Origin: Bacteroidota bacterium
Lineage (GTDB): Bacteria > Bacteroidota > Bacteroidia > Bacteroidales > Tenuifilaceae
Assembly: GCA_023406715.1 (NCBI GenBank)
Contig: JAEXVC010000111.1
Location: 1 to 21,361, forward strand
Length of the DNA stretch: 21,361 nt
Direction of reading: 5' to 3'
A model generated the notes under the pieces. It made no database searches. It was given only the letters and a program-made list of their open reading frames with translations, and was not told where the DNA came from. Positions 8,215 through 14,964 of the stretch are shown here, in pieces. The position numbers and the translations under genes were made by a program. Position 1 is the stretch's first letter. Every line of letters starts with the position of its first letter.

Positions 8215-9219
8215 CTAGAAAAGTTTGTGAATCAAATCAACAACGCGGCAAGAGTAACCCCACTCGTTATCGTACCACGATAGGATTTTAACCATATTGC
8301 CATTAACCATTGTGCTGTTAGCATCGAAGATTGATGAGTGAGTGTTGTGGATAATATCAACAGAAACAATCTCATCTTCAGTGTACTCTAGTACGCCCTT
8401 CATTGGACCTTCGGCAGCTTTTTTCATAGCAGCGTTGATTTCCTCTTTTGTAGCCTCTTTCTTAAGAATTGCGACAAAGTCAACCAATGAACCAGTAGGA
8501 GTGGGGACGCGTACTGCAAGACCATCAAGTTTACCTTTAAGTTCAGGAATAACTTTACCTACTGCTTTAGCAGCACCAGTGGTGGTAGGAATTTGAGAAA
8601 CGGCTGCTGAACGAGCACGGCGTAAATCGCTGTGAGGAGCATCCAGAATGCGTTGGTCGTTAGTGTAAGAGTGGATGGTGTTCATAAAACCACGCTCAAC
8701 GCCAAAGCTGTCGTTCAAAACCTTAACTACAGGAGCCAAGCAGTTTGTGGTGCAACTTGCGTTAGAAACGCAGGTATCGGTTGGTTTTAAATCGCCATCG
8801 TTAACACCAAGAACAATCATGCGGTCAATCTCATCCTTTGCAGGAACTGTAAGAATAACCTTTTTAGCACCGTTCTTAATATGGTCGCCGTAACCACCCT
8901 TTTCGCTTTCGCGTTTTGTGAAAATACCAGTAGATTCGATAACTACATCGGGGGTAACACTCCACTTAATGTTAATTGGAGCCTTCTCAGCGTATACTCT
9001 ATATTTTTTGCCGTTAACAATTAGGTTCTCAGCATCAAACTCAACTTTACCCTCGTAACGACCTTGTGTAGAATCGTACTTAAGTAGGTGAGCCAAAGTT
9101 TTTGTGTCGGTAAGGTCATTGATACCAACAACTTCTAATTCGGGACGTTCTAACGCAATTTTGAAAACATTACGGCCAATACGTCCAAAGCCATTGATTG
9201 CAACTTTAATTTTTGTCAT
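8215..9219 (-). CDS. gapA: glyceraldehyde-3-phosphate dehydrogenase
   Basis: Phosphorylating GAPDH of glycolysis and gluconeogenesis: glyceraldehyde-3-phosphate plus NAD and phosphate to 1,3-bisphosphoglycerate. The 334-residue length is typical. KVAINGFGRIGRNVFK starts the Rossmann fold, and Asp in GINDLTD (after the second strand) favours NAD over NADP. The active site is SNASCTTNCLAPV with the catalytic Cys at residue 156. The histidine of NTIHSYTNDQ activates it. SWYDNEWGYSCRVVDL ends the protein as expected. It is monocistronic between a terminator and a promoter of its own. Codon choice looks more regular than in its neighbours, in line with high expression. Confidence 0.98.
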   Translation of the reverse strand: MTKIKVAINGFGRIGRNVFKIALERPELEVVGINDLTDTKTLAHLLKYDSTQGRYEGKVEFDAENLIVNGKKYRVYAEKAPINIKWSVTPDVVIESTGIFTKRESEKGGYGDHIKNGAKKVILTVPAKDEIDRMIVLGVNDGDLKPTDTCVSNASCTTNCLAPVVKVLNDSFGVERGFMNTIHSYTNDQRILDAPHSDLRRARSAAVSQIPTTTGAAKAVGKVIPELKGKLDGLAVRVPTPTGSLVDFVAILKKEATKEEINAAMKKAAEGPMKGVLEYTEDEIVSVDIIHNTHSSIFDANSTMVNGNMVKILSWYDNEWGYSCRVVDLIHKLF

Positions 9220-9270
9220 AGCTTTTAAGGATTATTATTGATGAATAATATGGATAACTAAATTATGAAA

Positions 9271-9302
9271 CAAAGGTATGGAAATTTAGAATCAGATTAA
9301 AA
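9271..9302 (-). promoter_or_regulatory. gapA promoter
   Basis: Minus-strand TACCTTTG at 9271-9278 is a full -7 match. A T-rich TTTT sits about 20 bases upstream (near 9299-9302) in place of the TTTG -33 box. The leader to the gapA ATG is about 45 bases. Confidence 0.5.
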
Positions 9303-9379
9303 TTTAGCGTTTGTCAATAAACATATTTTAACGCAAACGGTTGAATCTGAATAATAAGTAAGGAATTCGATTTTTTGGA

Positions 9380-9568
9380 TTATAGACTGTTGGTGTAATC
9401 GACTAAACGGTAATAGATTGTAAGTGCTTTTTTGCTTTGCGAGTTTAAATAATCAACCACAACTGTTTTTAAGTTTTCTGGTTTTGCACTAAAATCCTGA
9501 GCAAATTTCTTTTTTATGGAGTTTTGGAGTTGGAATTTAGGAAATAATTTGCCTGTAGAAATCAGATA
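9380..9568 (-). pseudogene. start-less reading frame after mobA, possibly a gene remnant
   Basis: A reading frame of 62 codons ends with TAA at 9380-9382 and is open back to a stop at 9569-9571, inside the last codons of mobA in another frame. It contains no ATG. Its translation reads like real protein, for example KFAQDFSAKPENLKTVVVDY and SKKALTIYYRLVDYTNSL at the end, with balanced charge and few rare codons. I do not recognise a family. It may be the 3' end of a gene whose start was lost, or a small gene using a rare start such as ATT or TTG. It could also be chance. The rest of the 9220-9561 intergenic stretch holds only the gapA promoter. Confidence 0.3.
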
Positions 9569-10185
9569 CTACTCGTAAAAGTGTTGTAATCGTCAAAAGT
9601 ATTGATATTGGTAAAAGACCTAATGTTCTCTGGGCTTGCTTCAATATCAACCTTTATGGTGTTGCAGTTATCGAGTAAATCGGTTATGCGATGACCTTTG
9701 CGGTCGGAGAGTATTTCTGATATCTTTGTAGATAATCGCTTGCTGTAAATAGCCAGTAATGGTTCATTGAACCCGTTGAGTGTTGGAATTACAGCATCAA
9801 CATTAGGTCGATTTTTGATGTAGGCATCAATAAGTTGATTTGCGATGTTGATGCTTATAAAAGGCATATCGCACGATACAACAAGAATGATTTCGTTGGA
9901 TGAATGATGCAAAGCAGAGTGGATTCCTCCTAGTGGGCCGCAGTTTTCAATTATATCGGAGTGTATTTTTGCTGGAATTCTATAATCGATTTGCGTTTGG
10001 TTCGATATGATTATTACCTCATTGCAAATTGAGCCTAATGCCCTATGGATTTTTGAAATTATGGTCTCGCCCTCAATTTCAATCAATGCCTTATTAACGC
10101 CTCCAAGCCTAGTTGCCTTGCCTCCGGCAAGAATGGCGAGGGTAGTTGTTTGTTGTTTGTTGTTCGTTGTTCGTTGATTGGTCAA
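9562..10185 (-). CDS. mobA: molybdenum cofactor guanylyltransferase (MobA), start altered by a repeat
   Basis: Cytoplasmic nucleotidyltransferase that joins GMP from GTP to molybdopterin-molybdenum to make the guanine-dinucleotide cofactor. Motifs: LAILAGGKATRLGGVNKAL (about 16-34), the GTP-binding loop; GPLGGIHSAL; VVSCDMPF with the metal-binding aspartate; and the terminal RSFTNINTFDDY. The frame has no ATG. The only usable start between the upstream stop and the conserved part is TTG at 10183-10185. The next 14 codons (TNQRTTNNKQQTTT) are mostly encoded by a tandem heptamer repeat and do not belong to the family. A REP-like palindrome lies upstream, between this gene and the YciO-type gene. 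The original start and leader were therefore probably replaced. No other molybdopterin genes are in the window. Expression is uncertain. Confidence 0.85.
   Translation of the reverse strand: MTNQRTTNNKQQTTTLAILAGGKATRLGGVNKALIEIEGETIISKIHRALGSICNEVIIISNQTQIDYRIPAKIHSDIIENCGPLGGIHSALHHSSNEIILVVSCDMPFISINIANQLIDAYIKNRPNVDAVIPTLNGFNEPLLAIYSKRLSTKISEILSDRKGHRITDLLDNCNTIKVDIEASPENIRSFTNINTFDDYNTFTSSI
10145..10176 (-). repeat. tandem heptamer array within the mobA 5' end
   Basis: On the minus strand there are four heptamers plus a partial unit: CAACGAA twice, then CAACAAA twice. It is in frame-neutral coding position just after the TTG start of mobA, so each unit shifts the frame and the codons differ from unit to unit. 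The same CGAACAA unit makes a second array at 19041-19068. Confidence 0.8.
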
Positions 10186-10215
10186 GTTTTTTAATGTTAA
10201 GATTTAAAGTTCTTT

Positions 10216-10288
10216 GTCATTTCGAACGAAGTGAGAAATCTAATATTAATCAGAATAATTGAGATCCTTCGCTTTGCTCAGGATGACA
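10216..10288. repeat. REP-like imperfect palindrome, copy 1 (complete)
   Basis: Left half GTCATTTCGAACGAAGTGAG (10216-10235) and right half ending GCTCAGGATGACA (minus strand TGTCATCCTGAGCAAAGCGA) are imperfect inverted copies, separated by an AT-rich centre. This half-site recurs at 14793-14929, 18005-18032 and 18981-19007. It fills most of the spacer between the YciO-type gene and mobA. Confidence 0.75.
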
Positions 10289-10307
10289 ATACTATATTAT
10301 TACAGGT

Positions 10308-10928
10308 TCAAACTAACTCTCCTAGTCCCTCGCGGATAACTACCGCTTCTCCACTAGTGCAGTCAACAATAGTTGATGGAATATTGTTGCCATAACCGCC
10401 ATCAATAACCATATCAACCAGTTCCTTATAGTTTTCGAATATCTGTTCGGGGTCTGTAGTGTATTCAATTAATTCATCGTCATCCTTCAACGATGTGGTT
10501 AATATTGGCTTGCCCAGATGATTTACAATTTCGAGCGGAATTATGTTGTTGGGAATGCGGATTCCCACAGTTTTTTGTCGACTTATAAAGTAATCGGGAA
10601 CGCGATTAAGACCAGGAAGAATGAAAGTAAATGGCCCAGGAAGGTTTCTCTTCATCAACTTAAAGGTTGGATTATCAACCTTGGCAAAATCTGCAATGTG
10701 GCTTAAATCGTGGCAGATGAAGGAAAAGTGGGCATCCTTAGGTTTTTGCCCTTTGATTTTGATAATCCGTTCCACTGCTTTGGAGTTCGAAATATCGCAA
10801 CCAATTCCGTAAACAGTGTCGGTTGGGTAGATTATTATTCCGCCACGCTTTAAAACCTCAACCGCACGCTCAATGTCGTGCGGGTTGGGGTTCTTTTCGT
10901 TAATTCGTATGTAAATGCACTCAGGCAT
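10308..10928 (-). CDS. yciO: YciO-type member of the TsaC/Sua5/YrdC family
   Basis: The family includes the enzymes that make threonylcarbamoyl-AMP for the t6A37 modification of tRNA. The 206-residue length and the pattern match E. coli YciO rather than TsaC: GGIIIYPTDTVYGIGCD (about 30-46), PGPFTFILPG, KTVGIRIPNNIIPL, ILTTSLKDDD, and VIREGLGEL at the end. The SxN motif found in TsaC (SANxSG) is replaced here by TTSLKDD, as in YciO. So it may bind a nucleotide and RNA but a role as the main t6A synthase is not certain. Common databases would still call it L-threonylcarbamoyladenylate synthase. It is 8 bp downstream of the transaldolase gene, almost surely one transcript. Confidence 0.88.
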   Translation of the reverse strand: MPECIYIRINEKNPNPHDIERAVEVLKRGGIIIYPTDTVYGIGCDISNSKAVERIIKIKGQKPKDAHFSFICHDLSHIADFAKVDNPTFKLMKRNLPGPFTFILPGLNRVPDYFISRQKTVGIRIPNNIIPLEIVNHLGKPILTTSLKDDDELIEYTTDPEQIFENYKELVDMVIDGGYGNNIPSTIVDCTSGEAVVIREGLGELV

Positions 10929-10936
10929 TTAGCGTA

Positions 10937-11593
10937 TTATCCATTAACTTTCTTGTAATCCTCTAGGAATTTCTGTAAACCGATATCGGTTAGAGGGTGG
11001 TTCAATAAGCCAAGAATTGCGCTTAATGGGCAAGTTGCCACATCGGCACCAGCCTCCAAGCACTGTACGATGTGCATTGTGTGGCGGATAGATGCTGCAA
11101 GTACCTTTGTTTCGTACTCGTAGTAGTTGTAAACATCAACAATTTGGCGGATAAGTTCAACACCGTCGGTTGAAACATCGTCCAAGCGGCCAATGAATGG
11201 AGAAACATAGGTTGCACCAGCCTTTGCTGCAAGCAATGCTTGACCAACAGAGAAAACCAATGTGCAGTTTGTACGAATCTTATTGTCCGAGAAATATTTT
11301 ATGGCTTTAATACCATCCTTTGTTGCAGGAACTTTCACAACAATTTGAGGATGAAGAGCGGCAAGCTCTTTTCCTTCGCGAATCATTCCTTCGTAGTCGG
11401 TTGAAATAACCTCAGCGCTAACATCGCCCTTAACGATATTGCAGATATCAACGTAGTGCTGTTTGATATTGGCCTCACCCTTGATGTTTTCCTTGGCCAT
11501 TAACGATGGGTTTGTGGTTACACCATCTAATACTCCCAAATCGTTTGCTTCGCGGATTTGGTTTAAGTTTGCTGTGTCGATAAAGAACTTCAT
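10937..11593 (-). CDS. tal: transaldolase (small TalC/Fsa type)
   Basis: Class I aldolase of the small transaldolase subfamily (218 residues), which moves a dihydroxyacetone unit in the non-oxidative pentose phosphate pathway. Some relatives act instead as fructose-6-phosphate aldolase. MKFFIDTANLNQI, GVTTNPSLMAKE (24-35) and NCTLVFSVGQALLAAKAGA are all characteristic. The Schiff-base lysine is Lys87 in VVKVPATKDG, and the end of the barrel is ILGLLNHPLTDIGLQKFLEDY. The protein fits the transaldolase branch by overall look, but sequence alone does not separate the two activities. It begins an operon with the YciO-type gene and has its own promoter. Confidence 0.93.
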   Translation of the reverse strand: MKFFIDTANLNQIREANDLGVLDGVTTNPSLMAKENIKGEANIKQHYVDICNIVKGDVSAEVISTDYEGMIREGKELAALHPQIVVKVPATKDGIKAIKYFSDNKIRTNCTLVFSVGQALLAAKAGATYVSPFIGRLDDVSTDGVELIRQIVDVYNYYEYETKVLAASIRHTMHIVQCLEAGADVATCPLSAILGLLNHPLTDIGLQKFLEDYKKVNG

Positions 11594-11624
11594 AATATTT
11601 GGATATTAAATTGTTTTCGAACAG

Positions 11625-11632
11625 CAAAGCTA
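11625..11632 (-). promoter_or_regulatory. -7 promoter box of the transaldolase operon
   Basis: Minus-strand TAGCTTTG matches TAnnTTTG and lies 31 bases before the transaldolase ATG. The -33 element is not clear. Confidence 0.5.
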
Positions 11633-11878
11633 CATATTTTTTTAGAATACAGAAATTGAATACTATTGATTAGGTTTTGCAAGTTTACAGTACTAGGTCA
11701 ATTAAGTAATTATATTCCATATGGATTTTAATGGTGGACAAGGTTCTGGATAAAGCACTGCTCAAATAATTGATAGCTCGATGTTTGTGTTTGAGTTTAT
11801 AATGAGTCAATTGGAAATTTATGATAACTATAGAAGGCTATAAAACGTTTGCGTGCATAATAATTCCGCCAACGCTTT
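11633..11878. other. intergenic stretch without a gene
   Basis: No reading frame of interest on either strand between the divergent transaldolase and ywbE genes; the longest ATG frames are about 10-12 codons. A hairpin with two mismatches (arms 11842-11853 and 11868-11879, AAAACGTTTGCG against CGCCAACGCTTT) runs into a T tract just before the ywbE promoter. It could end an upstream transcript, but no plus-strand gene is there. Confidence 0.4.
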
Positions 11879-11913
11879 TTTGTTAGGTAATGCGCAATCG
11901 TTTAGTACCTTTG
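11879..11913 (+). promoter_or_regulatory. promoter of the ywbE operon
   Basis: TTTG at 11879-11882 and TACCTTTG at 11906-11913 form -33 and -7 boxes with 23 bases between them. This is at the wide end of the usual range. The ywbE start is 21 bases after the -7 box. Confidence 0.6.
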
Positions 11914-11934
11914 CATCGGAGTATATAATATATA

Positions 11935-12132
11935 ATGATGGATGGAACTAAACGGGTTGACATTAAGCCAGGGCTACATGTTAACATTGTGCTGAAGAAG
12001 GATCAACGAACAGGAACGCTAACCGAAGGATTTGTTAAGGATATTTTAACGAGTGCTCTGGTTCATCATAGAGGAATCAAGGTGCGGTTGGAAGATGGGC
12101 AAATTGGTCGTGTAAAGGAAATATTAGACTAA
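11935..12132 (+). CDS. ywbE: YwbE family protein
   Basis: Small basic protein of 65 residues with the full YwbE (DUF2196) pattern: KRVDIKPGLHVNIVLKKDQ (6-24), RTGTLTEGFVKDILT and HHRGIKVRLEDGQIGRVKEI. The fold is expected to be a small beta barrel and a role with RNA is possible, but the function is unknown. Two ATGs lie in tandem (11935 and 11938); either could start it. The gene for an RluA-type pseudouridine synthase begins 5 bp downstream, which places YwbE in a likely RNA-related operon. Confidence 0.9.
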   Translation: MMDGTKRVDIKPGLHVNIVLKKDQRTGTLTEGFVKDILTSALVHHRGIKVRLEDGQIGRVKEILD

Positions 12133-12137
12133 AACCT

Positions 12138-13046
12138 ATGGCAAAGAAAGAGTATCGGCACAAACCCGATGATGTGAAAAAACGAGAGATTCACCTAACG
12201 GTGACCGAGGAATGTGTACTTATGAAGTTCCTGCTTGCACAGGTTCCCCACAAGAATCGCGATAACTTTAAAACCTTGCTTAACGATAGGCAAATAAGGG
12301 TTGATGGCTCCGTAGTTACATGGTATAACCATCCGCTAAAACCCGGGCAGGAGGTTACTATTGGTTGGTTTAAGATGCCATCGGCCAAGCAGTATCCTGG
12401 TATTAAGGTGCTTTTCGAGGATCAACACATTATTGTAATCGAAAAGGATTCGGGTGTGCTGTCCATCGCAACCGATAAGGAAAAGGATATCACTGCCTAT
12501 AGTATGCTTCGTAGTCATGTGAAGGAGCAAGGTGCATCAAATAAGATTTTTATTGTTCACCGCATTGATAGGGAAACGTCGGGTGTTATGATATTTGCCA
12601 AGAGCGAGGCGGTTAAAACAACCCTACAGAAGAACTGGAATGACTCTGTTCTTGAACGAACTTATATAGCCGTGGTTGAGGGAGCCGTGGAGCAGCCCAC
12701 AGGAACAATTGTTTCGTATCTTAAGGAGAGCGCTGCTTTTGTGATGTATTCGTGCGATGTTCGTGCCGAAGGGCAAAAAGCCATTACCCATTACAAGGTG
12801 TTGAAGCAGAATGCGAAATATACTCTGCTAAAGGTAAATCTCGAAACAGGCCGAAAGAATCAGATAAGAGTTCACATGCAGGATATTGGTCACAGCGTGA
12901 TTGGCGATAAAAAATATGGATCGAAGGAAAGCCCTATCGGCCGATTAGGCCTACATGCTCAGGTACTTGCTTTTACACATCCGGTAAATGGTAAACCAAT
13001 GCGGTTTGAAACCCAGATTCCAAAGGCTTTTTTGAAATTATTCTAG
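12138..13046 (+). CDS. RluA-family pseudouridine synthase with S4 domain
   Basis: Cytoplasmic enzyme converting uridine to pseudouridine in structured RNA, probably rRNA. An S4 RNA-binding segment is near residues 25-80 (MKFLLAQVPHKNRDNFKTLL, then IRVDGSVV). The RluA catalytic motif HRIDRETSGVMIFAKS has the catalytic Asp at 144, followed by LERTYIAVVEG, the LETGRKNQIRVHM motif and GDKKYGS. The 302 residues are normal for the family. The target site in rRNA cannot be told from sequence. The gene is 5 bp after ywbE and converges with the cupin gene 14 bp downstream. Confidence 0.93.
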   Translation: MAKKEYRHKPDDVKKREIHLTVTEECVLMKFLLAQVPHKNRDNFKTLLNDRQIRVDGSVVTWYNHPLKPGQEVTIGWFKMPSAKQYPGIKVLFEDQHIIVIEKDSGVLSIATDKEKDITAYSMLRSHVKEQGASNKIFIVHRIDRETSGVMIFAKSEAVKTTLQKNWNDSVLERTYIAVVEGAVEQPTGTIVSYLKESAAFVMYSCDVRAEGQKAITHYKVLKQNAKYTLLKVNLETGRKNQIRVHMQDIGHSVIGDKKYGSKESPIGRLGLHAQVLAFTHPVNGKPMRFETQIPKAFLKLF

Positions 13047-13060
13047 CGTTTTGAATAGAA

Positions 13061-13366
13061 TCAAAAAACTTTAAATACCAATACCCGAAGGTTTTTACTT
13101 CCAGTATTGGTCATACCACGTTGTTTGTCCTTCTCAACAAATAGGGTATAGTCTGCTCTAGCAGGAATGGATTCTCCATCAACATTGATAATTCCTTTTC
13201 CTTCGAGGATATAAAAGATTACATCGAAAGGATTGGTGTGCAGCGCAACCTCCTCGTTGGGTTTAAGGTTTAGATGTATGAGTTCCACCTTTTCGCTGGT
13301 AAACATTTTTCGGCCATCAAGGTTAAAAGGTACTTTTTCGGCTGTTTCGGGTGTAATTATTTTCAT
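13061..13366 (-). CDS. small cupin-domain protein
   Basis: Single-domain cupin of 101 residues. The first motif can be read in PNEEVALHTNPFDVIFYILEG (about 37-57) and the second in the segment around ADYTLFVEKDKQRGMTNTG (about 70-88). Only one histidine (His44) remains in the first motif, and the second has none. A classic metal site with His-X-His-Glu and His is therefore lacking. It could be a non-enzymatic sugar or ligand binder. It converges with the pseudouridine synthase gene and has no functional partner in view. Molecular function is unknown. Confidence 0.8.
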   Translation of the reverse strand: MKIITPETAEKVPFNLDGRKMFTSEKVELIHLNLKPNEEVALHTNPFDVIFYILEGKGIINVDGESIPARADYTLFVEKDKQRGMTNTGSKNLRVLVFKVF

Positions 13367-13388
13367 GGTTGATAACGTCTAGGTTTAT

Positions 13389-13428
13389 AAAATTACTTGA
13401 GTTGTGGTTTTGTACACAACTCAAGTAA
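13389..13428 (-). terminator. terminator after the sigma factor operon
   Basis: Perfect 14-bp stem TTACTTGAGTTGTG/CACAACTCAAGTAA (13393-13406 and 13415-13428) with an 8-base loop, followed on the minus strand by TTTT. It begins 18 bases after the stop of the membrane-protein gene. The T tract is short, so a role as an mRNA end-stabilising hairpin or an operator for the cupin gene is also possible. Confidence 0.65.
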
Positions 13429-13446
13429 CAAATTTAAACTATAAAT

Positions 13447-14166
13447 CTATATAACCCTTAATAATTTCAATATTCCAAACACGATGAATGCTGTTACAAT
13501 CACAGAAAATAGAAAGAACATCCAAATACGCTTTTTTTCAACTACTTCAACTTTTGCAGAGTTTTCAAGCATTCCTAATTGTAAATCGCTCAGATATAGC
13601 TTCATTTTTTTTACAGAAACATAGGTTGAGAACTTATTGATAAGGTAAACAAATCCAAGCACAAACAAATTTACCAAAGTATAACTAGTTAAATTGTTTA
13701 TTTGGTAGGTTCCATTAACATTATCAATTAGTGTGTTAATTCCAAATACAAGGAATACCATACCAACCGATAGTATAACCAACCAAACCTCGTACTGATT
13801 CTTTACAAAGGCCAACTTCGACTGAATAAGGTCAATTAAGTTTTTGGAGAAATTATTGATTTCGCGCAATCTTATAAACACAAATATTCCATAGAAGAGG
13901 AATAGTAGCGAGGATATTAATCCGATAAGTTCAACTCTGAACATTGCAGGATTATTCCTGTAAACGTAAACGTTAATGGAGAACACCATAATGCTGGCAA
14001 CAAACGCTGCAAGCGTAACAAGGATACTGATGTTGAACGATAAGTAATCCTTCGATAATTTTGGTTTTAAGTAATTTTCAATCATCTCTTTAGTAATTTT
14101 TTGATTTGTAATAGAGTTATTTTGTTGACTATCGTCCCAAACTTTTATTAAATCGTCGTTATTCAT
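13447..14166 (-). CDS. five-helix membrane protein paired with an ECF sigma factor
   Basis: Protein of 239 residues with five predicted membrane helices, at about 47-68, 79-99, 128-148, 160-178 and 215-235. Its first 40 residues are polar (MNNDDLIKVWDDSQQ...) and would face the cytoplasm. The gene starts 5 bp after the sigma factor gene on the same strand, an arrangement typical for a sigma factor and its anti-sigma factor. The polar N-terminus could bind the sigma factor. It has no zinc-binding His-X3-Cys-X2-Cys motif, so it is not a ZAS-type anti-sigma domain. I do not recognise a named family; its anti-sigma role is an inference from position. Confidence 0.75.
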   Translation of the reverse strand: MNNDDLIKVWDDSQQNNSITNQKITKEMIENYLKPKLSKDYLSFNISILVTLAAFVASIMVFSINVYVYRNNPAMFRVELIGLISSLLFLFYGIFVFIRLREINNFSKNLIDLIQSKLAFVKNQYEVWLVILSVGMVFLVFGINTLIDNVNGTYQINNLTSYTLVNLFVLGFVYLINKFSTYVSVKKMKLYLSDLQLGMLENSAKVEVVEKKRIWMFFLFSVIVTAFIVFGILKLLRVI

Positions 14167-14171
14167 AGTTT

Positions 14172-14663
14172 TTACTTATTAAGTTTCCTTTTTAATACCT
14201 CTTTAATTCTTGTGAGTTTTACACTTACATTTTTCTCTGAAAGACCAACTATTTCGCTTATTTTCTCGTAACTACACTTCTCTAGGTAAAGGAATATTAT
14301 TGCTCTATCCAAGTTGTTTAGTTCCCAAATTGCCGAATACATTTTTTCAATTAGTTCTTCTGTTTGGTGTTGATGTGATGTATCGTCGTCATCTACAGTT
14401 TCAATTTTACTTGTTAAGGGCGCAAATAGTTTGCTTTTGCTACGTTTGTGGTGTAGCGCTGTATTCAGCGCTACTTTGTACATCCACGTTTGAAATTTTG
14501 AATCGTTCTTGAATGTTGTATACGATTTCCATAGCTGGTAGATTATCTCCTGCCTAAGATCATCAAAATCCTCTTTTTTGCTAGCATAAACATTGCATAT
14601 TTTATTGATTAGATTTGAGTTATCAATAATCAGCGATGTGAAATTTTCTTTAATATCTTTCAT
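14172..14663 (-). CDS. ECF-type RNA polymerase sigma factor
   Basis: Sigma-70 family protein of 163 residues with only regions 2 and 4. Region 2 is at about 33-75 (DDLRQEIIYQLWKSYTTF and FQTWMYKVALNTALHHKR). Region 4 with its helix-turn-helix is at about 117-161 (YEKISEIVGLSEKNVSVKLT, ending KRKLNK). It directs RNA polymerase to a small set of promoters. No TonB-dependent receptor or FecR-type anti-sigma gene follows, so it is not part of a SusC/D or Fec-like module. Its likely regulator is the membrane protein encoded 5 bp downstream. ECF factors usually drive their own operon, but no copied motif is visible here. Confidence 0.92.
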   Translation of the reverse strand: MKDIKENFTSLIIDNSNLINKICNVYASKKEDFDDLRQEIIYQLWKSYTTFKNDSKFQTWMYKVALNTALHHKRSKSKLFAPLTSKIETVDDDDTSHQHQTEELIEKMYSAIWELNNLDRAIIFLYLEKCSYEKISEIVGLSEKNVSVKLTRIKEVLKRKLNK

Positions 14664-14792
14664 TAAAATCTATTTACTTCATTAGTGACAAAAAGGTAAA
14701 AAAACTACAGATTTTCTAAAAATATTTTCTATAAAGATATTTATATTACTGATAATGAAATGTATATAAAATAGAAACATATTTTCCCAGAC
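14664..14792. other. leader region of the sigma factor gene
   Basis: AT-rich stretch with a near -7 match TACCTTTT at 14691-14698 on the minus strand, 28 bases before the sigma factor ATG. No gene is seen. The remainder of this 301-base gap holds the repeat and terminator listed separately. Confidence 0.35.
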
Positions 14793-14834
14793 TTATCGTT
14801 CCGAACGATAGTGAGGAATCTAATCTTCCTAAAT

Positions 14835-14863
14835 AAAAAAATGGAGTGATAAACATCACTCCA
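14835..14863 (-). terminator. rho-independent terminator of clpB
   Basis: On the minus strand the stem TGGAGTGAT/ATCACTCCA (9 bp, loop of 4, at 14842-14863) is followed by a run of seven T. It lies about 100 bases after the clpB stop codon, within the centre of REP-like copy 2. Confidence 0.85.
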
Positions 14864-14896
14864 AATTCATTATTAATTGAGATATCACTCACTAAC

Positions 14897-14918
14897 ACCT
14901 GCCTGCCGGTAGGCAGGT
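14897..14918. repeat. CCTGCC/GGCAGG palindrome inserted in a REP-like half
   Basis: ACCTGCCT and AGGCAGGT form an 8-bp stem around a GCCGGT centre. This 22-base palindrome type is dispersed in many Bacteroidota genomes and gives spurious LPTGRQ-like peptides when translated. Here it splits the right half of the surrounding palindrome after TCGAACC. Confidence 0.75.
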
Positions 14919-14964
14919 TCGAGATGACAAGAAGCAAACTTCCTTCTATATTTACGAACAACCA

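Larger units (their letters stand above)
14793..14929. repeat. REP-like palindrome, copy 2, interrupted
   Basis: Outer halves resemble copy 1: TCGTTCCGAACGATAGTGAG (14797-14816) at the left and, reading the minus strand, TGTCATCTCGAACC at the right end (14929-14916). The right half is split by another palindrome at 14897-14918. The clpB terminator lies in the centre. The element is longer than copy 1 as a result. Confidence 0.65.

Noticed and set aside
10145..10176. CRISPR-like short repeats
   Set aside because: Units are contiguous heptamers without spacers.
14746..14961. 71-residue minus-strand reading frame containing LPTGRQV
   Set aside because: It begins with TTG, lies wholly in repeats, and LPTGRQ is the usual false translation of the CCTGCC palindrome.
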